DNA of 53,767 nucleotides from Oscillospiraceae bacterium (GCA_902799075.1 CADBYZ010000037.1:1-53767); one strand, 5' to 3'. Shown: positions 21,701 through 30,328, counted from the first letter of the stretch. Made by a program: numbers and translations. The notes: generated from the letters alone by a model not told the origin.

Positions 21701-22290
21701 TGAAGATCGCCATGCGCGATCTGGAGATCCGGGGCGCGGGCAGCCTGCTCGGCGCGGAGCAGTCCGGCCACATGGTGGACGTGGGCTACGACATGTACAT
21801 GAAGCTCTTGAACGAGGCTGTGCTCGAGGCGCGCGGCATCGAGGTCCCCACCCGGGCCGACTGCTCTGCCGACCTCGCCGTGGCGGCGAACATCCCCGAG
21901 CGCTATATCGAATCCGCCGAGCAGCGCATGGACATCTACCGCCGCATCGCCATGATCCGCACCGAGGCGGAGGCGGACGACCTGACCGATGAGCTCATCG
22001 ACCGCTTCGGCGAGACCCCGCCGGGAGTCAACGCCCTGATCCATGTGGCGCTTTTAAGAGGCGAGGCGGGCAGGGCCGGCATCACCGACATTGCCCAGAA
22101 GGCCGGCACGCTGCGCTTTACGGTCTCGGACTTCAACATGGAGAAGGTCTCCGCCCTCTACGCAAGGCCCGAGTACAAAAACCGCCTGCGGGTAGAGGCC
22201 GGGTCCAAGCCGTGCCTGAGCGTCAAAATTCAGAACAAAGCCCGCGTCATCGACGAGGCGAGAAAATTTGTCGGCGACTGGGCGGGATAA
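18793..22290 (+). CDS. mfd: Transcription-repair coupling factor
   Basis: Mfd removes RNA polymerase stalled at DNA lesions and recruits UvrA. The 1,165-residue product is full length and intact. It has the N-terminal UvrB-homology region (ARRGGILDFFSPADSEPVRIE), the RNA-polymerase-interacting domain (YVVHENHGIGRF, about 508-519), and RecG-like helicase motifs. The latter are Walker A GDVGFGKTE (about 655-663), DEEQ (about 756) and the TRG region IETGIDIPN...QLHQIRGRVGRS, followed by a C-terminal domain. It is 47 bases after mrdA and 72 bases before the foldase gene, a frequent Clostridia arrangement. Confidence 0.97.
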   Translation: MEVLINQILTHKEAAALPSLLESGGLPALISGLSPVHRANLASALYNKLRMPLFAICPDDTAAESFGRDLAAMTGREVTVLGMRDFVFYPAEAVSRPAEQKRIAALFKLVSGESEITVASVSGLMQRTFPPALLKRAAYEITDTSTAPPEEVEEALQRCGYTKCEQVEGPGQYARRGGILDFFSPADSEPVRIEFWGDDIDSMAHFDVQTQRRGDPMKFCRILPALEALPTLSAGGAGAVAKEIERFADSYAKRRRSEQAIKLAAAMRSDAEKLANGISLTDADRYLPILYEEASGFDYIPEDALLFLDQPGRCMERGRAFEKQLSDDVTELQKKSMIAMSAEGFRLSAEKLMKQLPQFPLYMADAFTVGSAPVPPKTLTSLSAKQLPSYAGSAQAACEDVAAYLKQSYRVVVLAGDERRAKTLQGFFHDKGIDAIIDPALKRMPEAGQCRIAVGAVSAGFEYPALRLTVLTDAQLVRARGKTARAGKKLPPNRQRIESYTDLSQGDYVVHENHGIGRFAGIVRMQVDGFDKDYIKLDYAAGDTLYVPATQLDMVTKYTGAGEEKPVRLSKMGGAEWAKTRSRARASAKDMAARLIKLYAQRQRLPGHAFAPDSEWQREFEENFGYTETDDQLRCIAEIKADMESSVPMDRLLCGDVGFGKTEVALRAVMKCVLDGKQAAILVPTTVLAQQHYQTALQRFFGFPVEIGVLSRLGAGAQTTKTLRDLATGKLDLVVGTHRLLGKDVKFKNLGLLVVDEEQRFGVTHKEHIKELSKGVDVLTLTATPIPRTLNMAMSGIRDMSTIDEPPEDRLPVQTFVLEHDWGVIADAIRREIQRGGQVYYLHNRIDDIDRTAVRIRELLEDVTVAVAHGQMDKNMLASVMDSVVTGETQVLVCTTIIETGIDIPNVNTLIIEDADKLGLAQLHQIRGRVGRSTRRASAYLTFKRDKVLTEIAEKRLNAIRDFAAFGSGMKIAMRDLEIRGAGSLLGAEQSGHMVDVGYDMYMKLLNEAVLEARGIEVPTRADCSADLAVAANIPERYIESAEQRMDIYRRIAMIRTEAEADDLTDELIDRFGETPPGVNALIHVALLRGEAGRAGITDIAQKAGTLRFTVSDFNMEKVSALYARPEYKNRLRVEAGSKPCLSVKIQNKARVIDEARKFVGDWAG

Positions 22291-22362
22291 AAGAGCTTGC
22301 TTCGTTCACATTTGCGTGCTATATTTGCTTTCGTAAAATCTCATCACCAAGGAGAAAACTTT

Positions 22363-23565
22363 ATGAAAAAACTGATCGTCGGCCTTGTGGCCGTGCTGCT
22401 GCTGTTCGGCGCGTTTACCGCCGTCAACCAGAAAAACATGCCTGCCGCCGCGTCTCCCGCGAAGCCCGCGCCATCCGCCGCCGTCACGCCGGACGCGACC
22501 CCCGCGCCGCCCGAGGTGAAGGGGCTTGACTATGCCGCCATCCGCGCCCTGCACGGGGCGGACGAGACCGCCATCACCCTTGAGGACGAGACGCTGGACT
22601 GGGGCTTTTACGCCGACTTCCTGCGCACCAACGGCGTACAGTACGAGGATTACTTCAAGCAGATGGCCGCCTACTACGGCATCGCCGCGGACTGGAACGG
22701 CTCCGTCGGTGACGGCAGCGGCCGCACCTACGCCCAGTCCCTGGTGACCGACACCAGCGAAACCCTGGCAAGCTTCATGGCCATCCACGCTTACGCCAAA
22801 GAGAAGGGCGTGGCGCTGGATGAGGAGGCCGCCAGGAACCTGGAGCCCGAGAAGATGGCCGTCGACATCTGCGGCGAGGGCGCGACCCTCGAGCAGCTGG
22901 CCGACACCCTGGAGCAGGGCAGCCACATGACCATCGACGGCTTCCGCTATTATTCCGAGTCCATCGGCCTCTACAGCGCCCTGGCCGAGGAGCTCTACGG
23001 CCCGAAGGGCGAGAAGCTCAGCGAGGCGGAGATCGCCAAGGCTCTGGAGGACGAGGGCTATATTTCCGCCCACCACATTCTGTTCATGACCATCGACCCC
23101 ATGACCGGCAAGGAGCTGGAGGAGAAGGACATCGCCGCAAAGCTCGAGACCGCAAACAAGCTGGTCGCCGAGCTGCGCGCCATCAAGGACAATGAGGAGC
23201 TTGTAAAGCGCTTTGCGGAGCTCAAGGCCGAGTACTGCGAGGACACCGGCAAGCAGACCTACCCCGACGGCTACACCTTCACTCCCGGCACCATGGTCAC
23301 GGAGTTTGAGGACACCGTCAAGGCCCAGAAGGAATACGAGATCTCCGATCCCGTCAAGACCAGCTACGGCTACCACATCATCATGCGCCTGCCCCTGAGC
23401 GGCGACAGCCTCCTGTTCAGCGCCCAGGGCACTCCCACCGTCGCCCGCGCCACGGTAGCGCAGAACGCACTCACCAAGACGCTCGACGAGTACTACGCCG
23501 CCCACCCCGCGACCTACATCGAGGGTCTCGAGGATCTGGATCTGACGCAGTATATAGAGAAGTAA
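22363..23565 (+). CDS. PrsA/SurA-like parvulin peptidyl-prolyl isomerase
   Basis: The 400-residue product has an N-terminal signal anchor (KKLIVGLVAVLLLFGAFTAV) and an Ala/Pro linker. A helical chaperone region and a parvulin-type PPIase domain follow (about 233-340, from ISAHHILF to SYGYHIIMRL). It probably helps fold exported proteins at the membrane surface. No lipobox Cys is present, unlike classical PrsA. The ATG at 22363 has AAGGAG upstream; the longer frame adds 22 residues with no signal character. The mfd-foldase order is common in Clostridia, perhaps only as a transcription unit. Confidence 0.88.
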   Translation: MKKLIVGLVAVLLLFGAFTAVNQKNMPAAASPAKPAPSAAVTPDATPAPPEVKGLDYAAIRALHGADETAITLEDETLDWGFYADFLRTNGVQYEDYFKQMAAYYGIAADWNGSVGDGSGRTYAQSLVTDTSETLASFMAIHAYAKEKGVALDEEAARNLEPEKMAVDICGEGATLEQLADTLEQGSHMTIDGFRYYSESIGLYSALAEELYGPKGEKLSEAEIAKALEDEGYISAHHILFMTIDPMTGKELEEKDIAAKLETANKLVAELRAIKDNEELVKRFAELKAEYCEDTGKQTYPDGYTFTPGTMVTEFEDTVKAQKEYEISDPVKTSYGYHIIMRLPLSGDSLLFSAQGTPTVARATVAQNALTKTLDEYYAAHPATYIEGLEDLDLTQYIEK

Positions 23566-23600
23566 CCCCAGTCACCGCATTTTAAATTCAATAATCAAAA

Positions 23601-23649
23601 ACAATGTACGGCGATTTCGCAGCAGTTTTGCGAAATCGCCGTACATTGT
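23601..23649. terminator. Bidirectional intrinsic terminator
   Basis: A 21-bp stem (ACAATGTACGGCGATTTCGC pairing with its complement up to 23649) lies between the convergent foldase and GH53 genes. A/T tracts on both sides allow it to serve both strands. Confidence 0.85.
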
Positions 23650-23652
23650 TTA

Positions 23653-24762
23653 TCAAAGCTTTTGGAAGCACTCAAGGGCAGGCAGGGCGCGGCCCTCGTA
23701 GTCGAACAGCGCCTGGTTGGCCCACTCGTTGCCGCCGGGGCCGGGGTCGCGCAGATAGAGAAGCCCCGCCGCGCTTGCCCAGCCGCTCCCCTTTACCGGG
23801 AGCCAGGCCGGTTCCCAGTACACGAGCCCCGTGCCGAGGCCCTCCGGGGTGCGGCGGATGAGGGCGGCAAGCTCCGTCAGGAACGCCGCCTGGCCCTCTG
23901 GCGTCATGGGGTACGGGGTGATTGCCGCCTCCCGCTCCCCGACGGCAGGACCCTTTCGCGCACCGGGCGCAAGGCCCTCGAACGCCGCGTAGTCGCGCAG
24001 GGTGTGGCCCGTTGCGGTCTCGGTGATGAGCATGGGCTTGCGGTAAAGCTCTGCCAGGCCGCGAAGATTTTCTTCCAGCCCCGCCATGCTGCCGCTCCAA
24101 TAGGGGTAATAACTCAGAGCGATCCAGTCAAAGTCCTCGCCGCCGCTCTGCTTATAGCGGGAAAACCATTCCCGGGAGACCTCAGGCTTGCCGCCGTTAT
24201 CCAAGTGGATGAGTACCTTTGCCTCCGGCAGCGTGTCCCGGACGGAGCGGATGCCGGAGCTCACAAGCCGGGCGACCCGGTCCCAGGCGGGGACTTTGCC
24301 GTCGGGCCAGAGGAGACCGTTTGTGATCTCGTTGCCGACGGAGACCAGCTCCGGCGCAAGGCCCCGCGCTTTCAGATTTTGCAGCGTGTCGCGCGTAAAA
24401 GCGTACACCGCCTTTTCCAGCGCCTTAGAGCTTAAGCCCCGCCATGCCTTCGGGAGATTCTGCTTGCCGGGGTCGGTCCAGAAATCGCTGTAGTGGAACA
24501 CGAGCTGCCAGCTGAGGCCCAGGGCCTTTGCCCGTTTTGCCACAGCCGCGACCATGTTCAGATCACAGCCGCCGCCCCCGCAGCTCTCGCCCGTTTCACT
24601 GTACGGATCGTTCCACAGCCGCAGACGCACGTGGTTGACGCCCCGGCGGGCAAGGATGTTTATTGCGTCGTCCTCACGCCCGTCCAGGTCAAAGAAGCGG
24701 CCGCCGCAGCGCTCCACCTCCGAAAGCGTCGAGAGGTCCGCGCCCTTGAGAAAGTCGGTCAT
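23653..24762 (-). CDS. GH53 endo-beta-1,4-galactanase, no signal peptide
   Basis: GH53 enzymes cut beta-1,4-galactan side chains of pectin. The 369-residue product begins directly with the barrel (FLKGADLSTLSEVE), has HVRLRLWNDPY, the acid/base Glu145 in SVGNEITNG and the nucleophile Glu248 in LITETATG. Classical GH53 enzymes are secreted, but here there is no signal sequence, so the enzyme is probably cytoplasmic and acts on imported galacto-oligosaccharides. The start overlaps the zinc-ribbon gene stop by 4 bases. It is the last gene of the minus-strand arm of the galactan locus. Confidence 0.9.
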   Translation of the reverse strand: MTDFLKGADLSTLSEVERCGGRFFDLDGREDDAINILARRGVNHVRLRLWNDPYSETGESCGGGGCDLNMVAAVAKRAKALGLSWQLVFHYSDFWTDPGKQNLPKAWRGLSSKALEKAVYAFTRDTLQNLKARGLAPELVSVGNEITNGLLWPDGKVPAWDRVARLVSSGIRSVRDTLPEAKVLIHLDNGGKPEVSREWFSRYKQSGGEDFDWIALSYYPYWSGSMAGLEENLRGLAELYRKPMLITETATGHTLRDYAAFEGLAPGARKGPAVGEREAAITPYPMTPEGQAAFLTELAALIRRTPEGLGTGLVYWEPAWLPVKGSGWASAAGLLYLRDPGPGGNEWANQALFDYEGRALPALECFQKL

Positions 24763-24974
24763 TCTTCCTCAAAGCTGAAGCGGCGGTACATGTCCTTATA
24801 GCGGAAGCGCGCCAGCTCGTTTTTCTCCAGGACCTCTTCCTCCGTGCCGTGAAACTGGCAGCGCAGGCAGTAGTATTCGCCCTTTTCCTTATCGTAAAAC
24901 ATGTCCATGTCGATGTCCCGCATGAAGCAGGACGGGCAGCGGAAGTTCAGTCTGCCCTTTCCAGCCTGAGCCAT
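24759..24974 (-). CDS. Small zinc-ribbon protein
   Basis: A 71-residue protein with two CxxC pairs (Cys13/16 and Cys36/39 in FRCPSC and YYCLRC), spaced as in a zinc ribbon, and an acidic/aromatic C-terminal tail. AAGGAGG lies 10 bases before this ATG; the longer frame upstream is a shadow of the next gene. It overlaps the unknown 613-residue gene by 28 bases and the GH53 gene by 4 bases, so all three are probably co-translated. Proteins of this kind are often found as lone conserved hypotheticals; a function in sugar use is only suggested by position. Confidence 0.75.
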   Translation of the reverse strand: MAQAGKGRLNFRCPSCFMRDIDMDMFYDKEKGEYYCLRCQFHGTEEEVLEKNELARFRYKDMYRRFSFEEE

Positions 24975-26788
24975 GTGCTGAATACCTCCTTGTCTTTCAA
25001 TGTGCCCTCGTACCCCAGGGTGAACATGGGACTGAAGGCGTAGCCCTCGCGGACAAAGCCCTTGGCATCGAGCCCCTCGGCGCGCATGCTGACCTCGGTT
25101 TTGATTGGCGGGATGCGGCACCAGACGCGCCCGGCATCCGGTGCTGCCGCCTCGCGGCATTTATATTCGTAGGGGATCACAGCGCTCTGCTCCCCGGCGT
25201 CCACGCCGAGGGTGAGGCTTGTCATGTCCTCGGTATACTCGGTGGTGCCGTAGCAGCCCACCATGTACTCGCGGATGGTCACGGTCTGGGTGGGATCGCT
25301 CACGGAGAGGATCCTGCGGTCGATGCGGATCTCCGATGAACCCTCCGTGAAGGTGATGACGCTCTGCACCGTGACGGTCAGGCCGTCCTCAAAGACCACG
25401 TCCACCGGGTCGAGGGTGAGGAGGCGGTCCTTTCCCTCGCGGGAGAAATGCGCCTTGGTGCGGCAGAGGCAGAGGTCGATCTCCTCCCCGCCGCGGCAGA
25501 GCTTGGCGCTGCGCACGGTGCCCTCGCCGGCATAGTGGGTGAAGTAACCCGCACGGTACTTCTCCTGGATCAGAAAGGGGTAGCTTGCGTCCTGCACATG
25601 CTTTGTCCCGATGCCGACGGGCCACTCGAGCTTGGCGGCATAGGGGCGCAGGTCCACGATCGCGCCGCCCTGGTCCATGTTGACGCAGGCGCGCATGTAG
25701 GGATCGCAATACCAGAAAAGCTGCTTGTCGCTGCCGTAGAGGATATCCCGCCAGAGGGCGCATTCCGGTTCGGTGTAGCTCTTCTTCTCCCGGTAGTAAT
25801 CGGCAAACTCGGCCATGGTCATGTCCGTGAGCTTGCCCTCTTTCTTGAGCTTGCCGTAGTAGGCGCAGCCGTCCTCGTAGGACTTGAGCAGCAGCTCATA
25901 AGGCTGCTCCCAGCGGCCCATCTTGTTCATCCAGCCGGGGCCGACGAACATCATGTTGTAGGCGTAGCCGTCGTTGTATCTGGCAAGCGAGCGGTACTGG
26001 TCGATGAGGTTGTAGAGATAGGGGTACTCCCAGGTCTTGGTATCGTAGATCATGCCGCGCAGCACGTTCTGCGGGTGGGTGCCGAAGTTGGAGCCGTTGC
26101 CGTCGTAGCAGGCCAGCAGGTCGCGGCTCAAATGCGGGATGGCGACGATGCCGCTGTCCTCGTCCTCATTCGCGGCGGGGGCGTGGGTGTTGGCCTTCGA
26201 GGGGATCCAGGGCGCCCAGGGGCCGCCGTCCATGAAGGTGTACCAGGAGTTGTTGCAGGTGTGGTAGGCCTTCGGGCCCTCCTCCCAGCAGGTGGCGACG
26301 GCGCACTTGACGGAGGGGTATTCGGCCTTGATGAAGTTGATCAAGTCCGCGTCCAGATAGTAGGAACCGGTAGACTCGGGATAAAAGCCGAAGCAGTCGT
26401 GAAACTTCTCAAACACGTCGCGCACGATGGCCTTTTTGTCCTCCATCGAGAACATCCAGATGCAGAAGTCCTTGGTCTTGTACTTCTCCCGGAACTGCTC
26501 GCAGGGCAGCCCCAAGAGCGTCAGGCCGATCTCGTCGCCGTAGGTGTCGTGGTGCTCTTTGGCCAGGGCCACGGCCTCGTCATTGAAGAGACTGGCGTAG
26601 GTCATCTGGATGGTGGTCTTGAGTCCGTTTTTGTGGGCGCATTCCTGCTGGGTGCGGAAGATGTCCAGGCTCTCGGTCAAAAGCGCCTTGCGCCCAAGAT
26701 CCTCGGCCTTGCCCTGCCCCGTGACCTTTTCCGCGTACTCAGGCACCATCTCGGGGCGGTGGATGATGTTGAGAATAAATTGATCCAT
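24947..26788 (-). CDS. Unidentified 613-residue protein, possible carbohydrate-active enzyme
   Basis: I do not recognise this family with confidence. The protein lacks a signal peptide. The N-terminal half (about 1-350) has a barrel-like pattern with aromatic- and acid-rich motifs (FGFYPESTGSYYLDADLI, DGGPWAPWIPSKANTHAPA) reminiscent of glycoside hydrolase/deacetylase proteins such as the DUF3863 type. The C-terminal part (about 400-613) looks beta-rich, as in accessory domains of sugar enzymes. MDQFILNIIHRPEM at 26788 has GGGAGG upstream; the longer frame is non-coding leader. It heads the operon with the zinc ribbon and GH53 and faces the AraC gene. Glycosidase, deacetylase or epimerase activity are all possible. 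Confidence 0.7.
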   Translation of the reverse strand: MDQFILNIIHRPEMVPEYAEKVTGQGKAEDLGRKALLTESLDIFRTQQECAHKNGLKTTIQMTYASLFNDEAVALAKEHHDTYGDEIGLTLLGLPCEQFREKYKTKDFCIWMFSMEDKKAIVRDVFEKFHDCFGFYPESTGSYYLDADLINFIKAEYPSVKCAVATCWEEGPKAYHTCNNSWYTFMDGGPWAPWIPSKANTHAPAANEDEDSGIVAIPHLSRDLLACYDGNGSNFGTHPQNVLRGMIYDTKTWEYPYLYNLIDQYRSLARYNDGYAYNMMFVGPGWMNKMGRWEQPYELLLKSYEDGCAYYGKLKKEGKLTDMTMAEFADYYREKKSYTEPECALWRDILYGSDKQLFWYCDPYMRACVNMDQGGAIVDLRPYAAKLEWPVGIGTKHVQDASYPFLIQEKYRAGYFTHYAGEGTVRSAKLCRGGEEIDLCLCRTKAHFSREGKDRLLTLDPVDVVFEDGLTVTVQSVITFTEGSSEIRIDRRILSVSDPTQTVTIREYMVGCYGTTEYTEDMTSLTLGVDAGEQSAVIPYEYKCREAAAPDAGRVWCRIPPIKTEVSMRAEGLDAKGFVREGYAFSPMFTLGYEGTLKDKEVFSTWLRLERAD

Positions 26789-26807
26789 GCGTTTTCTGCC
26801 TCCCGTG

Positions 26808-26835
26808 TTGACAAATCGATTAAGGCTATTATAAA
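26808..26835 (+). promoter_or_regulatory. Promoter of the araC-type gene, overlapping a minus-strand -10
   Basis: TTGACA (26808-26813), 16 bases, TATAAA (26830-26835) on the plus strand, about 75 bases before the AraC gene. On the minus strand TATAAT (26828-26833) overlaps the same region without a good -35, as expected of an activator-dependent promoter for the divergent 613-residue-protein operon. The shared control region suggests co-regulation. Confidence 0.65.
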
Positions 26836-26910
26836 CTATGCCTTGCAAGAATACCTTCGGTTTTGAGCAAAAAGAAGGCAAAATCAATCATGGAATGAGG
26901 TGCACGCTCC

Positions 26911-27846
26911 ATGGGACGCAGCAAACGGCAGCGGCTGGAATTTCGCTTCTATGAGATTCCGCAGAACGAGCATGTCCTGGCGCTGCTGGGGGACTCCTGG
27001 CGGCGCGTCTACGGGCACGACGTACAGTACATGCATTTTCACAATCTGATGGAGATCGGCGTCTGCCACGAGGGGAAGGGCGTGTTGACCCTGGATAACC
27101 GGGACTGCCCCTACACCGGCGGCATGATCTCCGTCATCCCGGCAAACTGCCCGCACCACACCCGCAGCGAGGGAGAGGATTTCTGGGAATACCTCTACCT
27201 CGACCCGGCCCAGATCCTGCGGGAGCTCTATCCCAACAACAAAAAGCTGCAGGAGGAGAAGCTGGCCCTCTTCAACCGCCGGGCCGTCCTGCTGGGCGAG
27301 GAGGAGGGCGCGGCCCTCACCGGCGCGGCGCGCGAGATCATCCGGGAGATGCGGCGGCGGGACGCCTACTATCGGGATGTCGTGCGGGATCTGGTGAAGA
27401 TTTTTCTGCTGCGCCTTTTGCGCCTGAACGAGGAACCGGGCGCCGAGCCGCAGACGGAGCGGGCCGCGCGCCCGCAGATCCAGCCGGCGCTCGTGTACAT
27501 TCAGGAGCAATTCCGTCAGGACATCCGCGCCGAGGATCTGGCGCGGCAGTGCGGGCTATCAGAACCGCACTTTCGCCGCGTGTTCCGGGAATATGTGGAC
27601 ATGTCGCCCATCGACTACCTCAACGCCGTGCGCATACGCGAGGCCTGCCGCATGATGGACCGCCGGGACTGCCCGATGGATCTGGTGGCGGCGGAGTGCG
27701 GCTTTGCCTCCGTTTCCAGCTTCACACGAAACTTCAAAAAGCATATGGGCACCACACCCTACCAGTGGAAGCTGATGCGGGAAAAGCACGGCAGCCGCCT
27801 GCGCGATTACAGCATCACCCTGCTCCGCGGCTGGGAAGAAACCTGA
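26911..27846 (+). CDS. AraC-family transcriptional regulator
   Basis: The 311-residue protein has an N-terminal cupin-like ligand domain (HFHNLMEIGVCHEGKG, GGMISVIPANCPHHT) and a C-terminal pair of helix-turn-helix motifs. Those motifs are DIRAEDLARQCGLSEPHFRR and LVAAECGFASVSSFTRNFKK, followed by GTTPYQWK, the AraC signature. It lies between the two arms of the galactan locus and is the natural candidate to sense an imported sugar and activate both. Direct repeats upstream of the next gene are possible binding sites. Identification to family is secure; the ligand is inferred. Confidence 0.93.
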   Translation: MGRSKRQRLEFRFYEIPQNEHVLALLGDSWRRVYGHDVQYMHFHNLMEIGVCHEGKGVLTLDNRDCPYTGGMISVIPANCPHHTRSEGEDFWEYLYLDPAQILRELYPNNKKLQEEKLALFNRRAVLLGEEEGAALTGAAREIIREMRRRDAYYRDVVRDLVKIFLLRLLRLNEEPGAEPQTERAARPQIQPALVYIQEQFRQDIRAEDLARQCGLSEPHFRRVFREYVDMSPIDYLNAVRIREACRMMDRRDCPMDLVAAECGFASVSSFTRNFKKHMGTTPYQWKLMREKHGSRLRDYSITLLRGWEET

Positions 27847-27875
27847 TCTCTATAATATTTTAAATTCTGGCAGTG

Positions 27876-28047
27876 TGCACAAATTGCACAATCATTTTTT
27901 GTTGAGCATGCTTAAGTGAAAATATTAATAATCGAATATGGAGATTTATTGATCGAAAACAGAGGCAAGAAAGCGCAGGCGCATGTTATCATAACCTTAC
28001 GGTGTGAATATCAAGGGGCGAAATTTGTTAAAATTGCACATTTTGCC
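27876..28047 (+). promoter_or_regulatory. Control region of the sugar importer: repeated AAATTGCACA and an extended -10
   Basis: The AT-rich 248-base gap before the binding-protein gene contains a tandem TGCACAAATTGCACAA (27876-27891). A second exact AAATTGCACA lies at 28031-28040, exactly 150 bases downstream of the first. An extended -10, TGTTATCAT (27984-27992), lies between them and lacks a good -35, which fits activator dependence. The repeats are candidate AraC-regulator sites. Confidence 0.45.
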
Positions 28048-28094
28048 GCTTTGACAGCATTCGCGCACGGAAAATAATTTTTGGAGGCAAGAAC

Positions 28095-29378
28095 ATGAAG
28101 AAACTCTTCGCACTGCTGCTGACCGTGGCAATGGTCTTCTCCCTGATGGCCATGTCCGGCTCCGCTTTTGCCGACGACGGCAACACCCTGACCGTCTACG
28201 CATGGGACGCAAACTTCAACATCCCCGCCCTGAAGGCTGCCGAGGCCGCCTTCCAGAAGGTCCACCCCGACTTTAAATTGGATATCGCCACCCAGTCCGG
28301 CTCCTCCGACGTGGAGCAGGCCATGACCCTGGCCGGTTCCTCCGGTGATGTCAGCTCCCTGCCCGACATCGTCCTGTTCCAGGATCACTTCATCCAGTCC
28401 TACGTGGCCGACTATCCCGACTGCTGGCAGTCCCTCGAGGGCGCTGACATCAACTGGGACGACTTCGGCGCTGAGAAGCTGAGCTACAGCACCATCGACG
28501 GCGTGCACTACGGCGCTCCCGTTGACAACGGCACCGCGATCTTCGCCTACCGCACCGACGTGCTCGAGCAGGCCGGCTACACCATCGCCGATCTGACCGG
28601 CATCACCTGGGACCGCTGGCTCGAGATCGCCCGCGACGTCAAGGCCAAGACCGGCTTTGCCCTTCTGTCCATGGACCACTCCGGCGACGACCTGCCCTAC
28701 ATGTTCATGCAGGCTGAGGGTCTCAGCCAGTGGAAGGACGGCAAGCCCAACTTTGTCGGCAACGAGCCTTTCCAGCGCATCATTGAGGTCATTGTCCAGG
28801 GCGCCAAGGACGGCACCATCCTCCTCGCCAACTCCTGGTCCGAGTACTGCGACCAGACCATCGTCGGCAACCAGACCGCCGGTGTCATGAACGGCAACTG
28901 GATCATCCCCACCATCCGCCAGGTCGCTGACAACAGCGGCAAGTGGGCCATCACCACCCTGCCCACCCTCGACGGCGGCAAGGAAGGCTACGCTGCCAAC
29001 GGCGGCTCCTCCCTGTACATCACCGGCAACTGCAAGAACGTTGACCTTGCCAAGGAATTCCTCGCCTACACCTTCGGCGGCGGCGAGGGCGCCATGGAGA
29101 CCTATGACAACGCTCTGCGCGACGGCGGCGTCATCACCTGCTGCATCTCCGCCGGTCAGTCCGACGTCTACAAGGAAGGCATCGAATACTTCGGCGGCCA
29201 GGCCATCTACTCCGACATCGTCGGCATGGGCGCTCACGTTCCCGTCATTGAGCAGAACGATTACCACTACACCGCCCGTACCTACATCGGCAATGCCATC
29301 ACCAACATCATCAACGGCGCAGACCTCACGAGCGAGCTCCAGTCCGCTCAGGATCAGGTCGAGTTTGAGATGGGCTGA
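28095..29378 (+). CDS. Sugar ABC transporter substrate-binding protein (family 1)
   Basis: The 427-residue product has a signal peptide (MKKLFALLLTVAMVFSLMAM, cleavage near AFA-DD) and a family 1 periplasmic-type fold (TLTVYAWDANFNIPALKAAE, LPDIVLFQDHFIQ, GVHYGAPVDNGTAIFAYRTDVLEQAGY). No lipobox cysteine is seen, as for the amino-acid binding protein in this window. Codon choice is biased towards TCC, GCT and GGC, suggesting high expression. GGAGG lies seven bases before ATG. It is followed by two permease genes, and the genomic setting suggests galacto-oligosaccharides as ligand. The ligand is inferred, not read from the sequence. Confidence 0.92.
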   Translation: MKKLFALLLTVAMVFSLMAMSGSAFADDGNTLTVYAWDANFNIPALKAAEAAFQKVHPDFKLDIATQSGSSDVEQAMTLAGSSGDVSSLPDIVLFQDHFIQSYVADYPDCWQSLEGADINWDDFGAEKLSYSTIDGVHYGAPVDNGTAIFAYRTDVLEQAGYTIADLTGITWDRWLEIARDVKAKTGFALLSMDHSGDDLPYMFMQAEGLSQWKDGKPNFVGNEPFQRIIEVIVQGAKDGTILLANSWSEYCDQTIVGNQTAGVMNGNWIIPTIRQVADNSGKWAITTLPTLDGGKEGYAANGGSSLYITGNCKNVDLAKEFLAYTFGGGEGAMETYDNALRDGGVITCCISAGQSDVYKEGIEYFGGQAIYSDIVGMGAHVPVIEQNDYHYTARTYIGNAITNIINGADLTSELQSAQDQVEFEMG

Positions 29379-29409
29379 TCGCGCGGCCAGGCTCTGATAA
29401 AAAAACGGC

Positions 29410-29443
29410 ATTGCCCCGTCATGAGCACTCATGACGGGGCAAT
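29410..29443 (+). terminator. Intercistronic hairpin after the binding-protein gene
   Basis: A perfect 15-bp stem (ATTGCCCCGTCATGA with its complement), four-base loop, followed by TTATC rather than a long T-run. It lies between the binding-protein and first permease genes. It probably acts as a partial terminator or an mRNA stabiliser, raising receptor over permease expression. Confidence 0.65.
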
Positions 29444-29463
29444 TTATCAAGGGAGGGATTTCT

Positions 29464-30328
29464 ATGGAGAAAAAGACCAACCGCTGGGGTTGGGCCTTTC
29501 TGATCGTGGCCTCCGCCATGATCATGATATTCAGCTTTTATCCCATGTTCTCCGCGCTCATCATGTCCTTCAAGACCGGCTCGAGCGCCAATATGAAGTG
29601 GGCGACCCCGTGGTATAACAACTACCTGCGCATGTTCAAGGACAAAACCTTTATCACGTCGCTCAAGAACACGTTTTTATACCTGATTATCCAGGTCCCC
29701 GTTATGCTGGTGCTGGCGATTCTGCTTGCCCAGCTGCTCAATAACCCGAATCTCAAATGCCGCGGGCTGTTTCGCACCTGCATTTTCCTGCCCTGCGCGA
29801 TCTCGCTGGTTTCCTATTCGCTGATCTTCCGGACCCTGTTTTATGATACCGGCATGATCAACACCATCCTGATGAAGCTCGGCATCATCCACGAGAACAT
29901 CAAATGGCTCGGCCAGACGGGGACGGCCAGGGCTGTCATCATCACCGCCCTGATCTGGCGCTGGACGGGCTACAACATGGTATTCTATCTGGCGGGCCTG
30001 CAGAACCTCGATTACCAGGTATATGAGGCCGCGCAGATCGACGGCGCCAACGGCTGGAAGACCTTCTGGCACATCACGGTTCCCCAGCTGCGCCCGGTCA
30101 TCATCATGACTTTCATCATGTCCATCAACGGCACCCTGCAGCTGTACGATGAGTCCGTCAACCTCACAAACGGCGGTCCCGCGGGTACCACGATGACCAT
30201 GTCGCATCACATCTACAATACCGCTTTCCAGGGCAAGGCCAACTTCGGCTACGCCGCGGCGCTGTCCTTCGTTGTCTTCATCCTGGTGGCGATCCTTGCC
30301 GCCATCAACCTGAAAGTGGGTGATACCC

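Noticed and set aside
25448..26866. A 472-codon open frame on the plus strand opposite the 613-residue gene
   Set aside because: Translation is Val/Gly/His-rich without domain pattern; the minus frame has a ribosome site and operon overlaps.
28051..28079. TTGACA with AATAAT just before the sugar binding-protein gene
   Set aside because: A start site there would fall on the ribosome binding site, leaving no leader.
28011..29525. A 504-codon open frame on the minus strand across the sugar binding-protein gene
   Set aside because: Antisense shadow; the plus-strand product has a signal peptide and binding-protein fold.
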